DNA of 64,000 nt, taken from positions 1-64,000 of the forward strand of contig NZ_RPOC01000017.1 of assembly GCF_003946915.1 (NCBI RefSeq), read 5' to 3'. Every line of letters begins with the position of its first letter. Positions within the stretch are counted from its first letter, which is position 1. The position numbers and the translations under genes are program-made. Under the pieces are notes generated by a model that had not been told where the DNA came from, ran no database searches, and saw only the letters and a program-made list of their open reading frames with translations. Positions 1-9,152 of the stretch are shown here, in pieces. The DNA is from Flavobacterium ustbae. GTDB taxonomy: Bacteria; Bacteroidota; Bacteroidia; Flavobacteriales; Flavobacteriaceae.

Positions 1-109
1 AATGTACTTCATGAGTCATTTAGCCGCGAATCGACTCTCATCCTTTTCACTTTATTATATCCAAATATAGGTATTTGAAAGATTGATTTTATAACTATGC
101 AAACATAGG

Positions 110-276
110 AGCCACGCTAAGATTTTTACGCAGAGAGCGCTAAGTTTTTTGAGTAATTTTTATAGAATAAAAAAGTTCGCAGAGCTATATGCATATAGCT
201 CTGCGAACTTAATATTTAGATATCGTTTAAAAGTAAACTTAGCTAGCGCCCTTTGCATAAAAATCTTAGCGTGGCT
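110..276. repeat. Nested palindromic intergenic element, copy A
   Basis: Perfect 19-bp outer arms (AGCCACGCTAAGATTTTTA at 110-128 and its reverse complement at 258-276) enclose a perfect 38-bp palindrome at 173-210 whose arm starts AAGTTCGCAGAGC. Related cores with the same AAGTTCGCAAAGC arm occur near 31810, 44341, 44639 and 52114, so this is a dispersed family. No gene is seen in the first 290 bases; a 79-codon open frame crossing the element is treated as chance. The element may act as a bidirectional terminator or RNA-processing site beyond the 3' end of the neighbouring gene; that role is inference. Confidence 0.8.
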
Positions 277-291
277 TTGCGGTAAAAAAAA

Positions 292-981
292 CTATTTCAT
301 ACTCAAAGTTTCACTTTTGAACCTTTTCATTAAAGTATCAGCTTTTTCATTTTCGTTTATTGCTTTTAAAGACTGTGCGTATCTGTAATAGTAAATAACA
401 TCCAGCTCTTTGGATTCGTCAAACAATTTCTCATAATAGCCAACCGCTGCGGTAAGATTTCCTTCAAAATAAAAGCGGTCTGCAACTTTTTTTAGCATAT
501 CGACAGATTTATACCCTTTTTCGATTACTTTTTCGTAGGTATCTACCACATTGACCGTAATGTATTTTGAAGCCGAAAGAGGAGGGGCAGGAGTTTTAAT
601 TTCGAGTTTAACGGGTTCTACCGAAGCTGATAAACTGGTTACAGTTGCTTTTTTTTCTATTGTATTTGAAGTTGCTTTAGGTTTTCTTTTTACGTAATTC
701 GGAATTACTGTTCTCGTATTATTGGGCCCGAGATCGTAAGTATCGACCATATCCAATTTAGTAACTTGGTAGGTAATAATTCTACCTCCAAAAAGCTTAT
801 TTATTCTCTCTTCTACATAATACGATTTTATTACATAATCACTATTATTAGCAAGATTATCCGTCAATAGTGTTGTTTTTCCTATTGCTGGAAAAGCAGA
901 TGCATCATTTGTGCTCTGGGCAAAACAGCCGAGAGAAAATACGAACGCAAGTGTAACGATAATTGCTTCATACTTTTTCAT
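292..981 (-). CDS. Exported TPR-type protein resembling the N-terminal part of flavobacterial OmpA-family proteins
   Basis: 229 residues with a signal peptide ending at FSLGCFAQ, so probably periplasmic. Residues from about 145 to the end (VVDTYEKVIEKGYKSVDMLKK...YYYRYAQSLKAINENEKADTLM) are a helical-repeat stretch like the TPR module that precedes the peptidoglycan-binding OmpA domain in many flavobacterial cell-envelope proteins. The OmpA domain itself is absent and the protein ends right after the TPR. A middle stretch (about 85-140) is low-complexity and probably a linker. It stands alone, with an inverted repeat downstream. Function unknown; a truncated relative or a stand-alone adaptor are both possible. 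The similarity is recalled from the family, not computed. Confidence 0.75.
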   Translation of the reverse strand: MKKYEAIIVTLAFVFSLGCFAQSTNDASAFPAIGKTTLLTDNLANNSDYVIKSYYVEERINKLFGGRIITYQVTKLDMVDTYDLGPNNTRTVIPNYVKRKPKATSNTIEKKATVTSLSASVEPVKLEIKTPAPPLSASKYITVNVVDTYEKVIEKGYKSVDMLKKVADRFYFEGNLTAAVGYYEKLFDESKELDVIYYYRYAQSLKAINENEKADTLMKRFKSETLSMK

Positions 982-1112
982 AATTTTTTGAATAAAATTA
1001 ATGCTCCAATAAAAAACTCACACTAAAGTTACTCATTTTCTTCTAGTTAGCTTTATTCTAACCGTAACTTGCTTATAAAGACGATGAAGTACGTCTTTTT
1101 ATGGATTTAACT

Positions 1113-1152
1113 AAAAAAAGCGCCACAATCTTCAAAAGATCACGGCGCTTCC
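1113..1152 (-). terminator. Duplicated copy of the C1 peptidase terminator
   Basis: The hairpin arm AAGCGCC and its partner GGCGCTT, with the same loop, match the terminator at 1437-1476. On the minus strand the stem is followed by a T-run. It belongs to the duplicated 3' tail described at 1176-1258. Confidence 0.75.
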
Positions 1153-1175
1153 TATTTCAAAAAAGTCTAATAAAA

Positions 1176-1258
1176 TTAAATCCCTAATTTCTTAGCAATT
1201 TCAGAAGGAATTCCTCCTCTGTTTACTGAAAGAGCAGTAGTTTTATATTTTGCGAAAT
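1176..1258 (-). pseudogene. Remnant: duplicated last ~26 codons of the C1 peptidase gene
   Basis: Read on the minus strand this stretch encodes FAKYKTTALSVNRGGIPSEI followed by AKKLGI and a stop. This corresponds to the last 26 residues of the intact peptidase next to it (FVKYKTTALLVNKGGIPAEI then AKKLGV). Homology continues through the stop codon into the terminator but stops abruptly upstream at about 1258. The differences are mostly conservative, so it is an old fragment of a paralogue or a tail duplication. The 175 bp between this remnant and the intact terminator (1262-1436) hold no convincing gene; a 69-codon plus-strand frame there runs into the terminator and is not called. Confidence 0.85.
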
Positions 1259-1436
1259 AGAGTGGTATTTATTAGGGATTTCATTTGACTTATAAGCTAT
1301 TTCATTCAGTTTTAATAATCGCTCATTTTGTTCTATGTTGTGTTGTATTAGAATTAGTATATTCAATCCATCGTTTCAGAATTAGGGAAAAACTATTAGA
1401 ACCTGCCATATTTTTAATTCCATCAAATTCGATGGA

Positions 1437-1476
1437 ATCAAAAAGCGCCGCAATCTTCAAAAGATCACGGCGCTTT
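1437..1476 (-). terminator. Terminator of the C1 peptidase gene
   Basis: Arms AAAGCGCCG and CGGCGCTTT pair around a 17-nt loop, with T-rich sequence after the stem on the minus strand, 24 bp past the peptidase stop codon. Confidence 0.8.
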
Positions 1477-1499
1477 CCTATTTCAAAAGTCTAATAAAA

Positions 1500-2696
1500 T
1501 TAAACCCCTAATTTCTTAGCAATTTCAGCAGGAATTCCTCCTTTGTTTACTAGAAGAGCAGTAGTTTTATATTTTACGAAATTCTTAGTTACAAACAAGA
1601 AACCTTTATAGTCGTTTGTTTCTCCCCAAGAGTTTTTTACGATGTAATATTCTTTTCCAGTTTGATCTTTTGCAAGACCAATAATGTGCATTCCGTGGTC
1701 GTCTGTTGTAGTGTAGTTGTCAAACGCAGCCTGACGCATTTCTGGAGTAATTTCTGGTTCAGCTTTTGGCCCGTTAAATAAGTCTGCTTTTTCTTCTGCA
1801 GTCATATCTTCGAATTTTTTAGTAGCTACATATGCTACACCGTTTTTCCAGCTAAAGGTTTTCTCGCTCACGTCTGTTGCCCACGCTACAGTGTATCCTT
1901 TTTTCAACGCATTGTCGATAACATCTGTCATGTCATTAATTTTTACGTTGTAAACCTGATCTAGTGACCAGTTGTCTGGTACCATCATAGTTGTTTTTTG
2001 GTAGTAAGGCACATTGTTGTAAGAAGACATTTCTACGTACTCATCTGGGTTAATTCCAACCACTTCTTTTGCGAAAGATTGCGGTGTGTAGTTTTTCCCT
2101 TTGAATGCAAAGTTTTCTGGAGCTTTTCCTAAATAAGAATCGATCATTGCTGCGTAAGCTTTTTTCCAAGTTGGTGTCAATTCTCCGTTCGGATTCTTCA
2201 CAACAGCCGTCAAAAATCCTTCGATTAAAGCGCCCATTTCAGCAAATTTATTTTTGTCTGTTCCGTAGTTTAATCCCGTGTAAACTTCTCTTGGTACAGT
2301 TCCGTATTTTTTGTACATGTTGATTACATCATGCAAAGCTCCTCCGTCTCCAAGTGTAATAGCACCGTGCATACGAACGTAGTTTTCTCCTTTGTCAACA
2401 TACACATTTCTTGCAGAATAAATTTGAGATAATTCTACCGGCTGTTTTCCTAAACGAATCATTTCTGACTCTAAAAACGAGTTAGAAGCATAACTCCAGC
2501 AAGTTCCAGATGAACCTTGGTTTTTTACCGATGTTGTTCCTAAGTTAATTACTTCTGTAAACTTGAAGTTCTCTTTACTTTTGTCGCTTGCGTTTAGTTT
2601 TAGTGAATTTACTAATACGTCTTGCGCAAAACAGCCTGCAGTTCCAGCCAAAAATACTGAAGCAGCAAACACTGATTTGAATGAAAATGTATTCAT
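1500..2696 (-). CDS. Secreted C1-family cysteine peptidase (bleomycin hydrolase / PepC type)
   Basis: 398 residues with a signal peptide (MNTFSFKSVFAASVFLAGTA...CFAQ), so exported, unlike the cytosolic bleomycin hydrolases. The papain-fold catalytic set is visible: Gln60 and Cys66 in VKNQGSSGTCWSYA, His337 in DDHGMHIIGLA, and Asn355 in YYIVKNSWGET. A hydrolase of peptides in the periplasm or outside the cell is expected; the substrate is unknown. It is transcribed alone, divergently from an AraC regulator 240 bp away, which may or may not control it. Its 3' tail and terminator are duplicated downstream. C1B membership is judged from motif spacing and the DHGMH/KNSWG context. Confidence 0.92.
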   Translation of the reverse strand: MNTFSFKSVFAASVFLAGTAGCFAQDVLVNSLKLNASDKSKENFKFTEVINLGTTSVKNQGSSGTCWSYASNSFLESEMIRLGKQPVELSQIYSARNVYVDKGENYVRMHGAITLGDGGALHDVINMYKKYGTVPREVYTGLNYGTDKNKFAEMGALIEGFLTAVVKNPNGELTPTWKKAYAAMIDSYLGKAPENFAFKGKNYTPQSFAKEVVGINPDEYVEMSSYNNVPYYQKTTMMVPDNWSLDQVYNVKINDMTDVIDNALKKGYTVAWATDVSEKTFSWKNGVAYVATKKFEDMTAEEKADLFNGPKAEPEITPEMRQAAFDNYTTTDDHGMHIIGLAKDQTGKEYYIVKNSWGETNDYKGFLFVTKNFVKYKTTALLVNKGGIPAEIAKKLGV

Positions 2697-2940
2697 AATT
2701 TATGTTTAAGATTTAACAAAATTAGTCTCCATTGTTTCTAATTTGTTACAAAACAATTAAATTTTTTGTAATTTATTGCGTTTGAGCGGTTAATTTTTTC
2801 ACAATCTTTCTTTTAAGGTGTATAAGATTACAAAATCTGCAAAAGTGAAGCGCATTGCCAATCAATCTCTAATTATAATCTGTAGTTTTTTAAATATATA
2901 GTATTTTGGTTGTCTGTAAACGCCACGCTAGAATTTGAAA

Positions 2941-3735
2941 ATGTACGAACTGGAAAAAGAAAAATACTTGGGCAATACCAAAAACATCTTCAATACAGAA
3001 GGTCTTGCAGTCGTAGAAACCGAATATCAGAACAAGGTTTACGAAGGTTGGCATTCGCATAACAATGCGCACATTACTCTTTTTCTTAACGGAGGCACCA
3101 CCGAAAAACGCAAAAACTTTAATGAAACGGTTGGCGCGGGTTCTTTACTATTTTATCATAGCGATGAGCTGCATTTGAACCAGAATACCCTTTTACCCTC
3201 CCGAAATATTAATATCGAAATTGAAGAAAACCTGCTCAAAGAACTCGAAATTACCGAAGCTGTTTTAGAAAAATCGGTTCAGAACACTGCTTTTACCAAA
3301 TTTTTAATTCTAAAGATTTTTAAAGAAACGCAATCTTCAGATTCTTTTTCAAGCGATACTATTCGAATGTTATTTGCACAGCTTTCCAATTCTACAGATC
3401 ATTTGGAACGTTTTGACAAAAGTCCGTTTTGGGTTAAAAGCTTGAATGAATTATTGAATGACTGTTGGAATGAAAATCCAAACTTGAATGATTTGGCACA
3501 GGTTTTACATTTAAATCCGATTACGATTTCTAAACATTTCCCTAAATATTTTGGATGCACTTTGGGCGAGTATATGCGCCGAATTAAAATTGACCGTTCG
3601 CTTTCGCTAATACAATCCAGCAATGAAAATCTGACTGAAATAGCACTCCAATGCGGATTTTCGGATCAAAGTCATTTTATTAGAACTTTTAAAAGCCAGA
3701 CGGGATTTTTGCCAAAACAATTTCAAAAATTATAA
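2941..3735 (+). CDS. AraC-family transcriptional regulator
   Basis: 264 residues. The N-terminal half is a cupin-like sensor region (WHSHNNAHITLFLNGG...GSLLFYHSDELH). The C-terminal ~100 residues hold the two AraC helix-turn-helix motifs (LNDLAQVLHLNPITISKHFPKYFG and LTEIALQCGFSDQSHFIRTFKSQTGFLPKQF). An in-frame TTG lies two codons upstream of the ATG at 2941; ATG is preferred. It is followed 78 bp later, on the same strand, by a CPBP protease gene, its most likely partner or target. Effector unknown. Confidence 0.9.
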   Translation: MYELEKEKYLGNTKNIFNTEGLAVVETEYQNKVYEGWHSHNNAHITLFLNGGTTEKRKNFNETVGAGSLLFYHSDELHLNQNTLLPSRNINIEIEENLLKELEITEAVLEKSVQNTAFTKFLILKIFKETQSSDSFSSDTIRMLFAQLSNSTDHLERFDKSPFWVKSLNELLNDCWNENPNLNDLAQVLHLNPITISKHFPKYFGCTLGEYMRRIKIDRSLSLIQSSNENLTEIALQCGFSDQSHFIRTFKSQTGFLPKQFQKL

Positions 3736-3813
3736 ACGAAGCAAATTTCATTCTATTTTTTGGTTTCGGAGCAATCTACATTTGCTTCAAATTAATTCTA
3801 AAACCAAATTCAA

Positions 3814-4674
3814 ATGAAAACTCTTACCCTAAAACAAAAAATATCACATTCATCCATAATTAAGGTTCTTTTAGCTCTGCTTGTTTTTATGGCTGTTGTT
3901 GTCATCGGACAGCAAATTGCATCCAAATTGCTAGCATTAACTCCTTTGGATAAAAATTTCAGAAATCTGCTAAAAGGGCTTTTTGTTTCTACTGCATGCG
4001 TTTTAAGCTATATTACTTTCTTTAAAAAATTTGAAAAACGAAACATTACAGAATTTGCCACAAAAGAACTTTTAAAAAATGTTCTTCTTGGTGCGATGCT
4101 TGGTTTGGTTTTACAATCGCTAACGATTTTAATTATTTACCTTAACGGAAGTTATAGCGTTGTGGCTATTAATCCCATTACTTTTATTTTGATTCCTTTT
4201 GCGATTATGTTTACTGTGGCAATTATTGAAGAAATATTAGTTCGCGGCATCATATTTAGAGTAATGGAAGAAAAACTAGGAAGTTATCTCGCTCTTACTA
4301 TTTCATCTCTTATATTCGGAATTTTACACCTTGCTAATGCGAATAGTACTGTTCTTTCTAGTCTTTGCATTACCACTGCCGGATTTCTTTTTGGTGCCAT
4401 CTTTATTTATACCCGTAATTTATGGTGTCCGATTGCATTGCATTTTGCATGGAATTTTACCCAATCAGGAATTTTTGGAGCCATTACATCAGGAAACGAA
4501 AAAACGAGCAGTTTATTAGAAGCTAGAATACAAGGTCCAGAATTTATTACAGGTGGTGCATTTGGTCCAGAAGGCAGTATTCAGGCAACTGTTATTTGTT
4601 TGATTGCGACAGTTATTATTTTAATTTTAAATGAAAAACATAATAAAATCATAAAACCTTATTGGAAAAAATAA
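3814..4674 (+). CDS. CPBP-family intramembrane metalloprotease (CAAX-protease type)
   Basis: 286 residues with about eight hydrophobic segments. The family motifs are present: EEILVRG (the EExxxR signature), the histidine motif FGILHLAN, and HFAWNF near the C-terminus. Members are glutamic-type or metal-dependent intramembrane proteases; in bacteria they are linked to bacteriocin self-immunity, membrane-protein processing or unknown roles. No bacteriocin gene is visible nearby. The gene directly follows an AraC regulator, so induction by that regulator is plausible. A palindrome around GTTCCCGGCAA / TTGTCGGGAA follows the stop and may terminate both this gene and the convergent one. Confidence 0.9.
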   Translation: MKTLTLKQKISHSSIIKVLLALLVFMAVVVIGQQIASKLLALTPLDKNFRNLLKGLFVSTACVLSYITFFKKFEKRNITEFATKELLKNVLLGAMLGLVLQSLTILIIYLNGSYSVVAINPITFILIPFAIMFTVAIIEEILVRGIIFRVMEEKLGSYLALTISSLIFGILHLANANSTVLSSLCITTAGFLFGAIFIYTRNLWCPIALHFAWNFTQSGIFGAITSGNEKTSSLLEARIQGPEFITGGAFGPEGSIQATVICLIATVIILILNEKHNKIIKPYWKK

Positions 4675-4722
4675 GAACCGATTCTCCATATCAAGTTCCC
4701 GGCAATAATTTGTCGGGAATTT

Positions 4723-5883
4723 TTATCTAAGCCAATTGCTTCCAAAAACGATATAATACGCCCATTCTTCTGGCCCGTGGGCAACGTCTACTCCCATACG
4801 GAGTTTAAATTTTCTGGCAACTAGATATCTAAAACCTGTTCCGTAGCTATATACGACAGGTTTTGCAAAAGCTTTGTCCCAATCGTCAAAAGCGCTCGCC
4901 AGACCGCCAAATCCCATAAGGCTCCATCGTTTGTAAACATCCCATCTTAATTCGGCTTCGGTCACAATACTGGTGTTGCCCATATATCTGGCAGCCGGAA
5001 TTCCTCGTAAATTGATTCCTGGTTTTAAATAAAAAGGCGGACTTCCCAACGCCTGCTCTCCTTCTATCCTTAGTCCGCCAATTAATGTTTTTGCCAAAGG
5101 ATAATATCCAATTGCCGATAAATTGATACGCCAGGCATCGTAATCGCTTCCTAGCATATTGTCTGACCAGAAAAAATCGGATTGAAGTCTTATTCCTTTA
5201 TCTGGTGTAAATATATTGTCGCGTCCGTCAAACTGTAGTGCACCACCAAGCTGGCTTATGGTACTTTTAATATCTTTTGGATCTACAAATGGGGGAGGAA
5301 GATTTAAATCGGGAAGGTTTATTTTGGAGTTTAAAAATAAGTATTGTGGCCCAGCGCTCCATTTTGCATTTCTAAACTGTTTAAGCCACTGCGTGTAAAA
5401 AATAGTCGATTTAAAATTAAGCTTAAATTCCTGATCTTTTTGGTTGGGCAGATTATTGGCATAAAATGATAAATTCATATCGCCATAAGCCGCAAAACCG
5501 CGATACAAGATTTTGGATTCTGCGAGCGTCGCCGAGCGAAAAGCGCCTGCCATCCAGCTTTTATTTGCCGTATACATACCAACTCCTCCTGTTATATCTG
5601 GATTTATAAAACGTTTGGTTCCATCTTTTTCGATAACGGGAGCGCGTTTTTTAAGAAAAATTGGCGCGACTGCGCCTCCAAATCCTCCAACGGCAGGTTC
5701 TGTTATAATGGTTGGCACTACAATAAATCCGTTGGCGTAAATTAAGAAATCACTCAAATCGAAAGCTCCGTCTAAAGAATCCTTAAAAACTACTCGATGT
5801 TTCTGCGCGCTTAAAACATTAAACGATAAGACTATCCATAGCAGAAATAGGATGGTTTTTTGTGTCGGCTTTTTGTTTTTCAT
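4723..5883 (-). CDS. BamA/TamA-type outer-membrane beta-barrel protein without POTRA domains
   Basis: 386 residues from the chosen ATG (MKNKKPTQKTILFLLWIVLS...LSAQ), which gives a clean signal peptide; an in-frame ATG 13 codons upstream would put basic, non-signal sequence in front. The C-terminal two thirds resemble the surface-antigen (D15) barrel: FDGRDNIFTPDKGIRLQSDF, LRGIPAARYMG and a final strand ending GSNWLR. It lacks room for POTRA domains, so it is probably a stand-alone porin or export channel and not the essential BamA. It lies downstream of the SphA-like gene (77 bp gap), the AraC regulator and the DUF4136 lipoprotein on the same strand. Confidence 0.85.
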   Translation of the reverse strand: MKNKKPTQKTILFLLWIVLSFNVLSAQKHRVVFKDSLDGAFDLSDFLIYANGFIVVPTIITEPAVGGFGGAVAPIFLKKRAPVIEKDGTKRFINPDITGGVGMYTANKSWMAGAFRSATLAESKILYRGFAAYGDMNLSFYANNLPNQKDQEFKLNFKSTIFYTQWLKQFRNAKWSAGPQYLFLNSKINLPDLNLPPPFVDPKDIKSTISQLGGALQFDGRDNIFTPDKGIRLQSDFFWSDNMLGSDYDAWRINLSAIGYYPLAKTLIGGLRIEGEQALGSPPFYLKPGINLRGIPAARYMGNTSIVTEAELRWDVYKRWSLMGFGGLASAFDDWDKAFAKPVVYSYGTGFRYLVARKFKLRMGVDVAHGPEEWAYYIVFGSNWLR

Positions 5884-5959
5884 ATAGGCTTTTATCGTTT
5901 TATATTTAAAAATTGACCTCATCTCAACAAACTAAATCCTTAAGAATCTTATGTAGAAA

Positions 5960-6928
5960 TTATTTTTTATTCAGCCTAAAAACATGCGCTAGTGTGATAA
6001 AAAAAGTATTTCCCTGAAATCTATTTTCAGCGGTTACTTCTCCAAGCCATCTAAAACCAACATTCGTCATACTGCCAATGTGGAGATAGTTAACCTCTGC
6101 ACCAATTGCATTAACATGATCTTTATCTGGTTCAATTACAAAAATGTTCCCTACAGGAATTTTATCATCAGACACTTTGTATTGCAGATAATAAATTAAA
6201 CCTGCATTTAATATACCTTTTGGAGCTGTTTTTTCGGCATTCAGGCAATAAAAAGTTTTTCCTAAACCTCCTTCAATACTTAGAATATCTCCAGTTTTTA
6301 TGTCAGTATCTTTTTTCTTTCCATTGATTTCATAAGAAGCCAATGCCGAGAAATGAAATGTTTTTTTGTCATTAAAAAATAATGTTGTTCCTCCGGAGAA
6401 TTCATTTACAAACATTCCTAAGCCACTATTGTCACTTCCTCCAACATCATATTTTCCTGTTGGAAGATACATTTGGTAACTGAATACAAAATCGGCTCTT
6501 TTATGATGCCAGCCTAACTGAATAGGCTGTATGTACATATCTGTAAAAGCAAAATCGCTTTTTGAGTCGATATAACTTCCTTGAATAGTATTGGAAGCTC
6601 CCGCTAATAGGAGCGAAGCTCCGTAATTAGCACCAAGAATTTTGAAATCACTAACAAAATTGGCTCCAACACCGGTAAGGAACATGGTAAGATTTGGATC
6701 TCCAACTTTATCACCATCACTATTTCGTAAAGATGATGCGCTGTAAATATATCCAGGAATATAAACGCTCAAGGTATTTTCTGGAGCCTGCGTACCAGAC
6801 TGAAGCCCCATTGAACCTAGAATGTGAGCTCCCTTTAATTGTGCATTGCTATAAAAAGAGATCAATAGTAAAATCATAATTAAAGCGGATTGCACTATTT
6901 TTTTGGAATTATTAATTTTTGCTTTCAT
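5960..6928 (-). CDS. SphA / phenol-MetA-degradation-type outer-membrane protein
   Basis: 322 residues from MKAKINNSKK, chosen because the signal peptide (SALIMILLLISFYSNAQ) then sits at the N-terminus; an upstream ATG adds 15 residues. The body is beta-strand rich and has the layout of the MetA-pathway phenol-degradation transporter family: a short segment after the signal, then VGANFVSDFKILGANYGASL, VFSYQMYLPTGKYDVGGSDN and GGTTLFFNDKKTFHFSALASYEING. Such proteins are outer-membrane channels for hydrophobic or aromatic compounds. It sits 62 bp after the AraC-type regulator, which may control it. The family call rests on remembered motif order. Confidence 0.8.
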   Translation of the reverse strand: MKAKINNSKKIVQSALIMILLLISFYSNAQLKGAHILGSMGLQSGTQAPENTLSVYIPGYIYSASSLRNSDGDKVGDPNLTMFLTGVGANFVSDFKILGANYGASLLLAGASNTIQGSYIDSKSDFAFTDMYIQPIQLGWHHKRADFVFSYQMYLPTGKYDVGGSDNSGLGMFVNEFSGGTTLFFNDKKTFHFSALASYEINGKKKDTDIKTGDILSIEGGLGKTFYCLNAEKTAPKGILNAGLIYYLQYKVSDDKIPVGNIFVIEPDKDHVNAIGAEVNYLHIGSMTNVGFRWLGEVTAENRFQGNTFFITLAHVFRLNKK

Positions 6929-6990
6929 GCTAAAAAGTTTTAAATGAACTATGGACTCTTCGATAGCCATCAATTAATGCAGGAAATAAC

Positions 6991-8166
6991 TTATTTAAAA
7001 TAATAAGCTTCTGAGCGATCAGGATTGATTCTGATCGTTTTAAAATATTCTGAAGGTGATTTTCCGGTGTGTTTAATAAAGGCTCTAAAACAAGTTGTTC
7101 GCGATTTAAAACCAGATCCCCACGCCATACCTTCTAATGATAAATCTTTCCACTCTGGATCGTTTATTTTATCTTTAAAATATTCAATCCTTTTGAGATT
7201 AACGTAGTCCTGAAAATGAAGTCCAAACTCAGAATTAATCAAATTAGAGAGGTGGTGCACAGATATTTCTGTTTCATCAGACAAATCCCGAATTACGAAA
7301 TCCTTTTTTAAGAATAGGTTTTTAGTATTGAGAACATAATCTAATTTTGAAAGGTATTCTTCTCTTTTTTCCGGAGGCAGTTCGTTTACTATCGGAATAG
7401 TAGTTTTTGTTTCCTTTGTTTTTAGCGCTATCGTGTTGTCTACAACAAAATCGAATGTCTCTTCTTCATCATGAAAAATCTGCGGTTTAAAATAAAGCCA
7501 GCCAACAGTAAAAAACAATACAGAAGAAATTAGCACATAACAAGAAAGATCTGAGGCATCTACTTTTTGAAGTAAAAAATGATGGACAAAAAGTGCCGAA
7601 AACAAAAATAAAATCATGAGATTATATACTCTAATCCAGTTAATTACTTTATTATGATGAAATTGGTTTCCTTTAAATTTTTTCAGATCATAGTTTAAAA
7701 TCAACATGGTTTGAAAAAAGACATAGAAAAGCCAAATACTCAGCGTTAAAACAGAAAACGGATTTTTGATTAAACCTGCAATATAATCGACAGCTTTTAT
7801 ATCGGTGTAACTTCCAACATAGACAATCAGCGTTAAAAAGAAATAAATGACAAAAGGCATAAAATGAAGCCAATCGTATTTTCTGAAACTTTTATTTAAT
7901 GATAAAATGTTTCTAACATACAAGAAAGAGCATGGAGCGGTTAAAAATATAAACGCTTTTGTAATAGTAAATAGATCTGGGAAATTTTTAAATAAATTGG
8001 CCGACAAATAAAAATTGTAGATACTTACTACTGCCAGACTTAGTAAAAACATACCCAAAAAGAAGCTTTTGGAGTAGTTTTTTCTGGAAAACAAAACCAT
8101 AATTGAAGTTGCGAGACCCACTATTATGGCCACAAAAAAGAAAAGGGAGAGTAGTATATCGATCAT
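6991..8166 (-). CDS. Membrane-bound AraC-family transcriptional regulator
   Basis: 391 residues. The N-terminal ~230 residues contain about seven hydrophobic segments (from IDILLSLFFFVAIIVGLATS to CYVLISSVLFFTVGWLYF). A linker leads to a C-terminal AraC helix-turn-helix region (FVIRDLSDETEISVHHLSNLINSEFG and LSLEGMAWGSGFKSRTTCFRAFIKHTGKSPSEYF). This 7TM plus AraC layout is common in Bacteroidota and is presumed to sense membrane or periplasmic signals. The downstream SphA-like and BamA-like genes are the natural candidates for control. Confidence 0.9.
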   Translation of the reverse strand: MIDILLSLFFFVAIIVGLATSIMVLFSRKNYSKSFFLGMFLLSLAVVSIYNFYLSANLFKNFPDLFTITKAFIFLTAPCSFLYVRNILSLNKSFRKYDWLHFMPFVIYFFLTLIVYVGSYTDIKAVDYIAGLIKNPFSVLTLSIWLFYVFFQTMLILNYDLKKFKGNQFHHNKVINWIRVYNLMILFLFSALFVHHFLLQKVDASDLSCYVLISSVLFFTVGWLYFKPQIFHDEEETFDFVVDNTIALKTKETKTTIPIVNELPPEKREEYLSKLDYVLNTKNLFLKKDFVIRDLSDETEISVHHLSNLINSEFGLHFQDYVNLKRIEYFKDKINDPEWKDLSLEGMAWGSGFKSRTTCFRAFIKHTGKSPSEYFKTIRINPDRSEAYYFK

Positions 8167-8284
8167 TTTTTAAGTTATTAGTGTGGTGTTATTATCTTAA
8201 AAATAGAATGCGAAAAGGGGCTAAAAGAATAGAAGATTGTACTTGCCGTTGTTTGGCAAGTACAAAAACTCTATTTCTGTTTCA

Positions 8285-8863
8285 TTATTTTTTAACTGCT
8301 CCGGGAGGGAAACCAGCTAGTATTTTTTTGATTGCGTCATTAATAAATTGTTCTGGATTATCTGGCTTGCTGTCAATTTCAGCATTTCCGATTCCTTGCC
8401 AAACCAGTTTACCTGTTTTGGTCGATACAATATCGATCACTAGCGAACCATCAACATAATCGTAAGAATTAAATGTTGTATTGGCACCGCCCATCATTGC
8501 ACCGCCTCCCCAATATCCGTATGGACGGTACATTCCACCATATCCATAAAAATCGGTATTGGCACTAACAGAAGTTTTATTTTTTAAGATAGAAACGGCA
8601 TTGACTTTTAGATCTGGATTACTGGATTCTGTAAATCCTTTTGCAAGCATTTCATTTTTGATTGCATTGGCAACACGATCAACATTTAGCTGATTAACTT
8701 GACCTTCCTGCGCTTTCAAATCATAAACAGCAAATGTTTTGTATTCGCTGAAATTAGCAGCATGATCGTAATCATTTGTAACTTTTACTGTTGGAGAACA
8801 GCTGTAAAACAAACCCAAAAATAAAATTGGGATTATACGAAGATTTGTTCTTTTAATATTCAT
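8285..8863 (-). CDS. DUF4136 lipoprotein
   Basis: 192 residues with a lipoprotein signal (LFLGLFYSC, lipidated Cys22). The mature protein begins with the DUF4136 signature (VKVTNDYDHAANFSEYKTFAVYD) and continues to LVWQGIGNAEID...FINDAIKKILAGFPP, the usual end of the family, so it looks full length. A Gly/Tyr/Met-rich loop lies in the middle (GYGGMYRPYGYWGGGAMMGG). Function of the family is unknown; members are envelope lipoproteins. It is followed 118 bp later by the AraC regulator. The 290 bp upstream (8864-9152) are AT-rich and show no gene; they probably contain its promoter. Confidence 0.9.
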   Translation of the reverse strand: MNIKRTNLRIIPILFLGLFYSCSPTVKVTNDYDHAANFSEYKTFAVYDLKAQEGQVNQLNVDRVANAIKNEMLAKGFTESSNPDLKVNAVSILKNKTSVSANTDFYGYGGMYRPYGYWGGGAMMGGANTTFNSYDYVDGSLVIDIVSTKTGKLVWQGIGNAEIDSKPDNPEQFINDAIKKILAGFPPGAVKK

Positions 8864-9152
8864 GTTGGTATTTATTAAATTAATAATTAAATCAGTATAA
8901 CTCGAATTTATTAAAATCGTAAAAATCTTGAACGGAGGAATGGTAACAAATATTAATAATTGCCAACAGAATGCAAAGCACTACTAAACAATCACTTATA
9001 TTACTCTCAAAGATAAATCATTTTATTTAATTAACATTATTAAATAAATAAAATCTTACTTCTTAATTTTACTCATTAATTGCATTCAAAATTTTGTTTT
9101 TTTTTAATGAATTTTACCTTGTACAGCTACATACTACTTTCAGTTATGAGGA

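Noticed and set aside
149..388. 79-codon plus-strand frame
   Set aside because: It crosses the palindromic element and the end of an opposite-strand gene, with no recognisable protein features.
1285..1494. 69-codon plus-strand frame between the duplicated peptidase tails
   Set aside because: Its last third is the terminator and 3' end of the peptidase gene read on the opposite strand. The first part looks like a membrane helix, but that is common in AT-rich DNA.
4723..5883. Calling this gene the essential bamA
   Set aside because: The protein is about 390 residues and has no POTRA domains, so it can only be a BamA/TamA-barrel relative.
9121..9135. A GTACAGCTACATACTA stretch as a further BlaI site
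   Set aside because: The dyad is incomplete (no TACANNTGTA symmetry) and lies at the end of the DUF2252 gene, not at a promoter.
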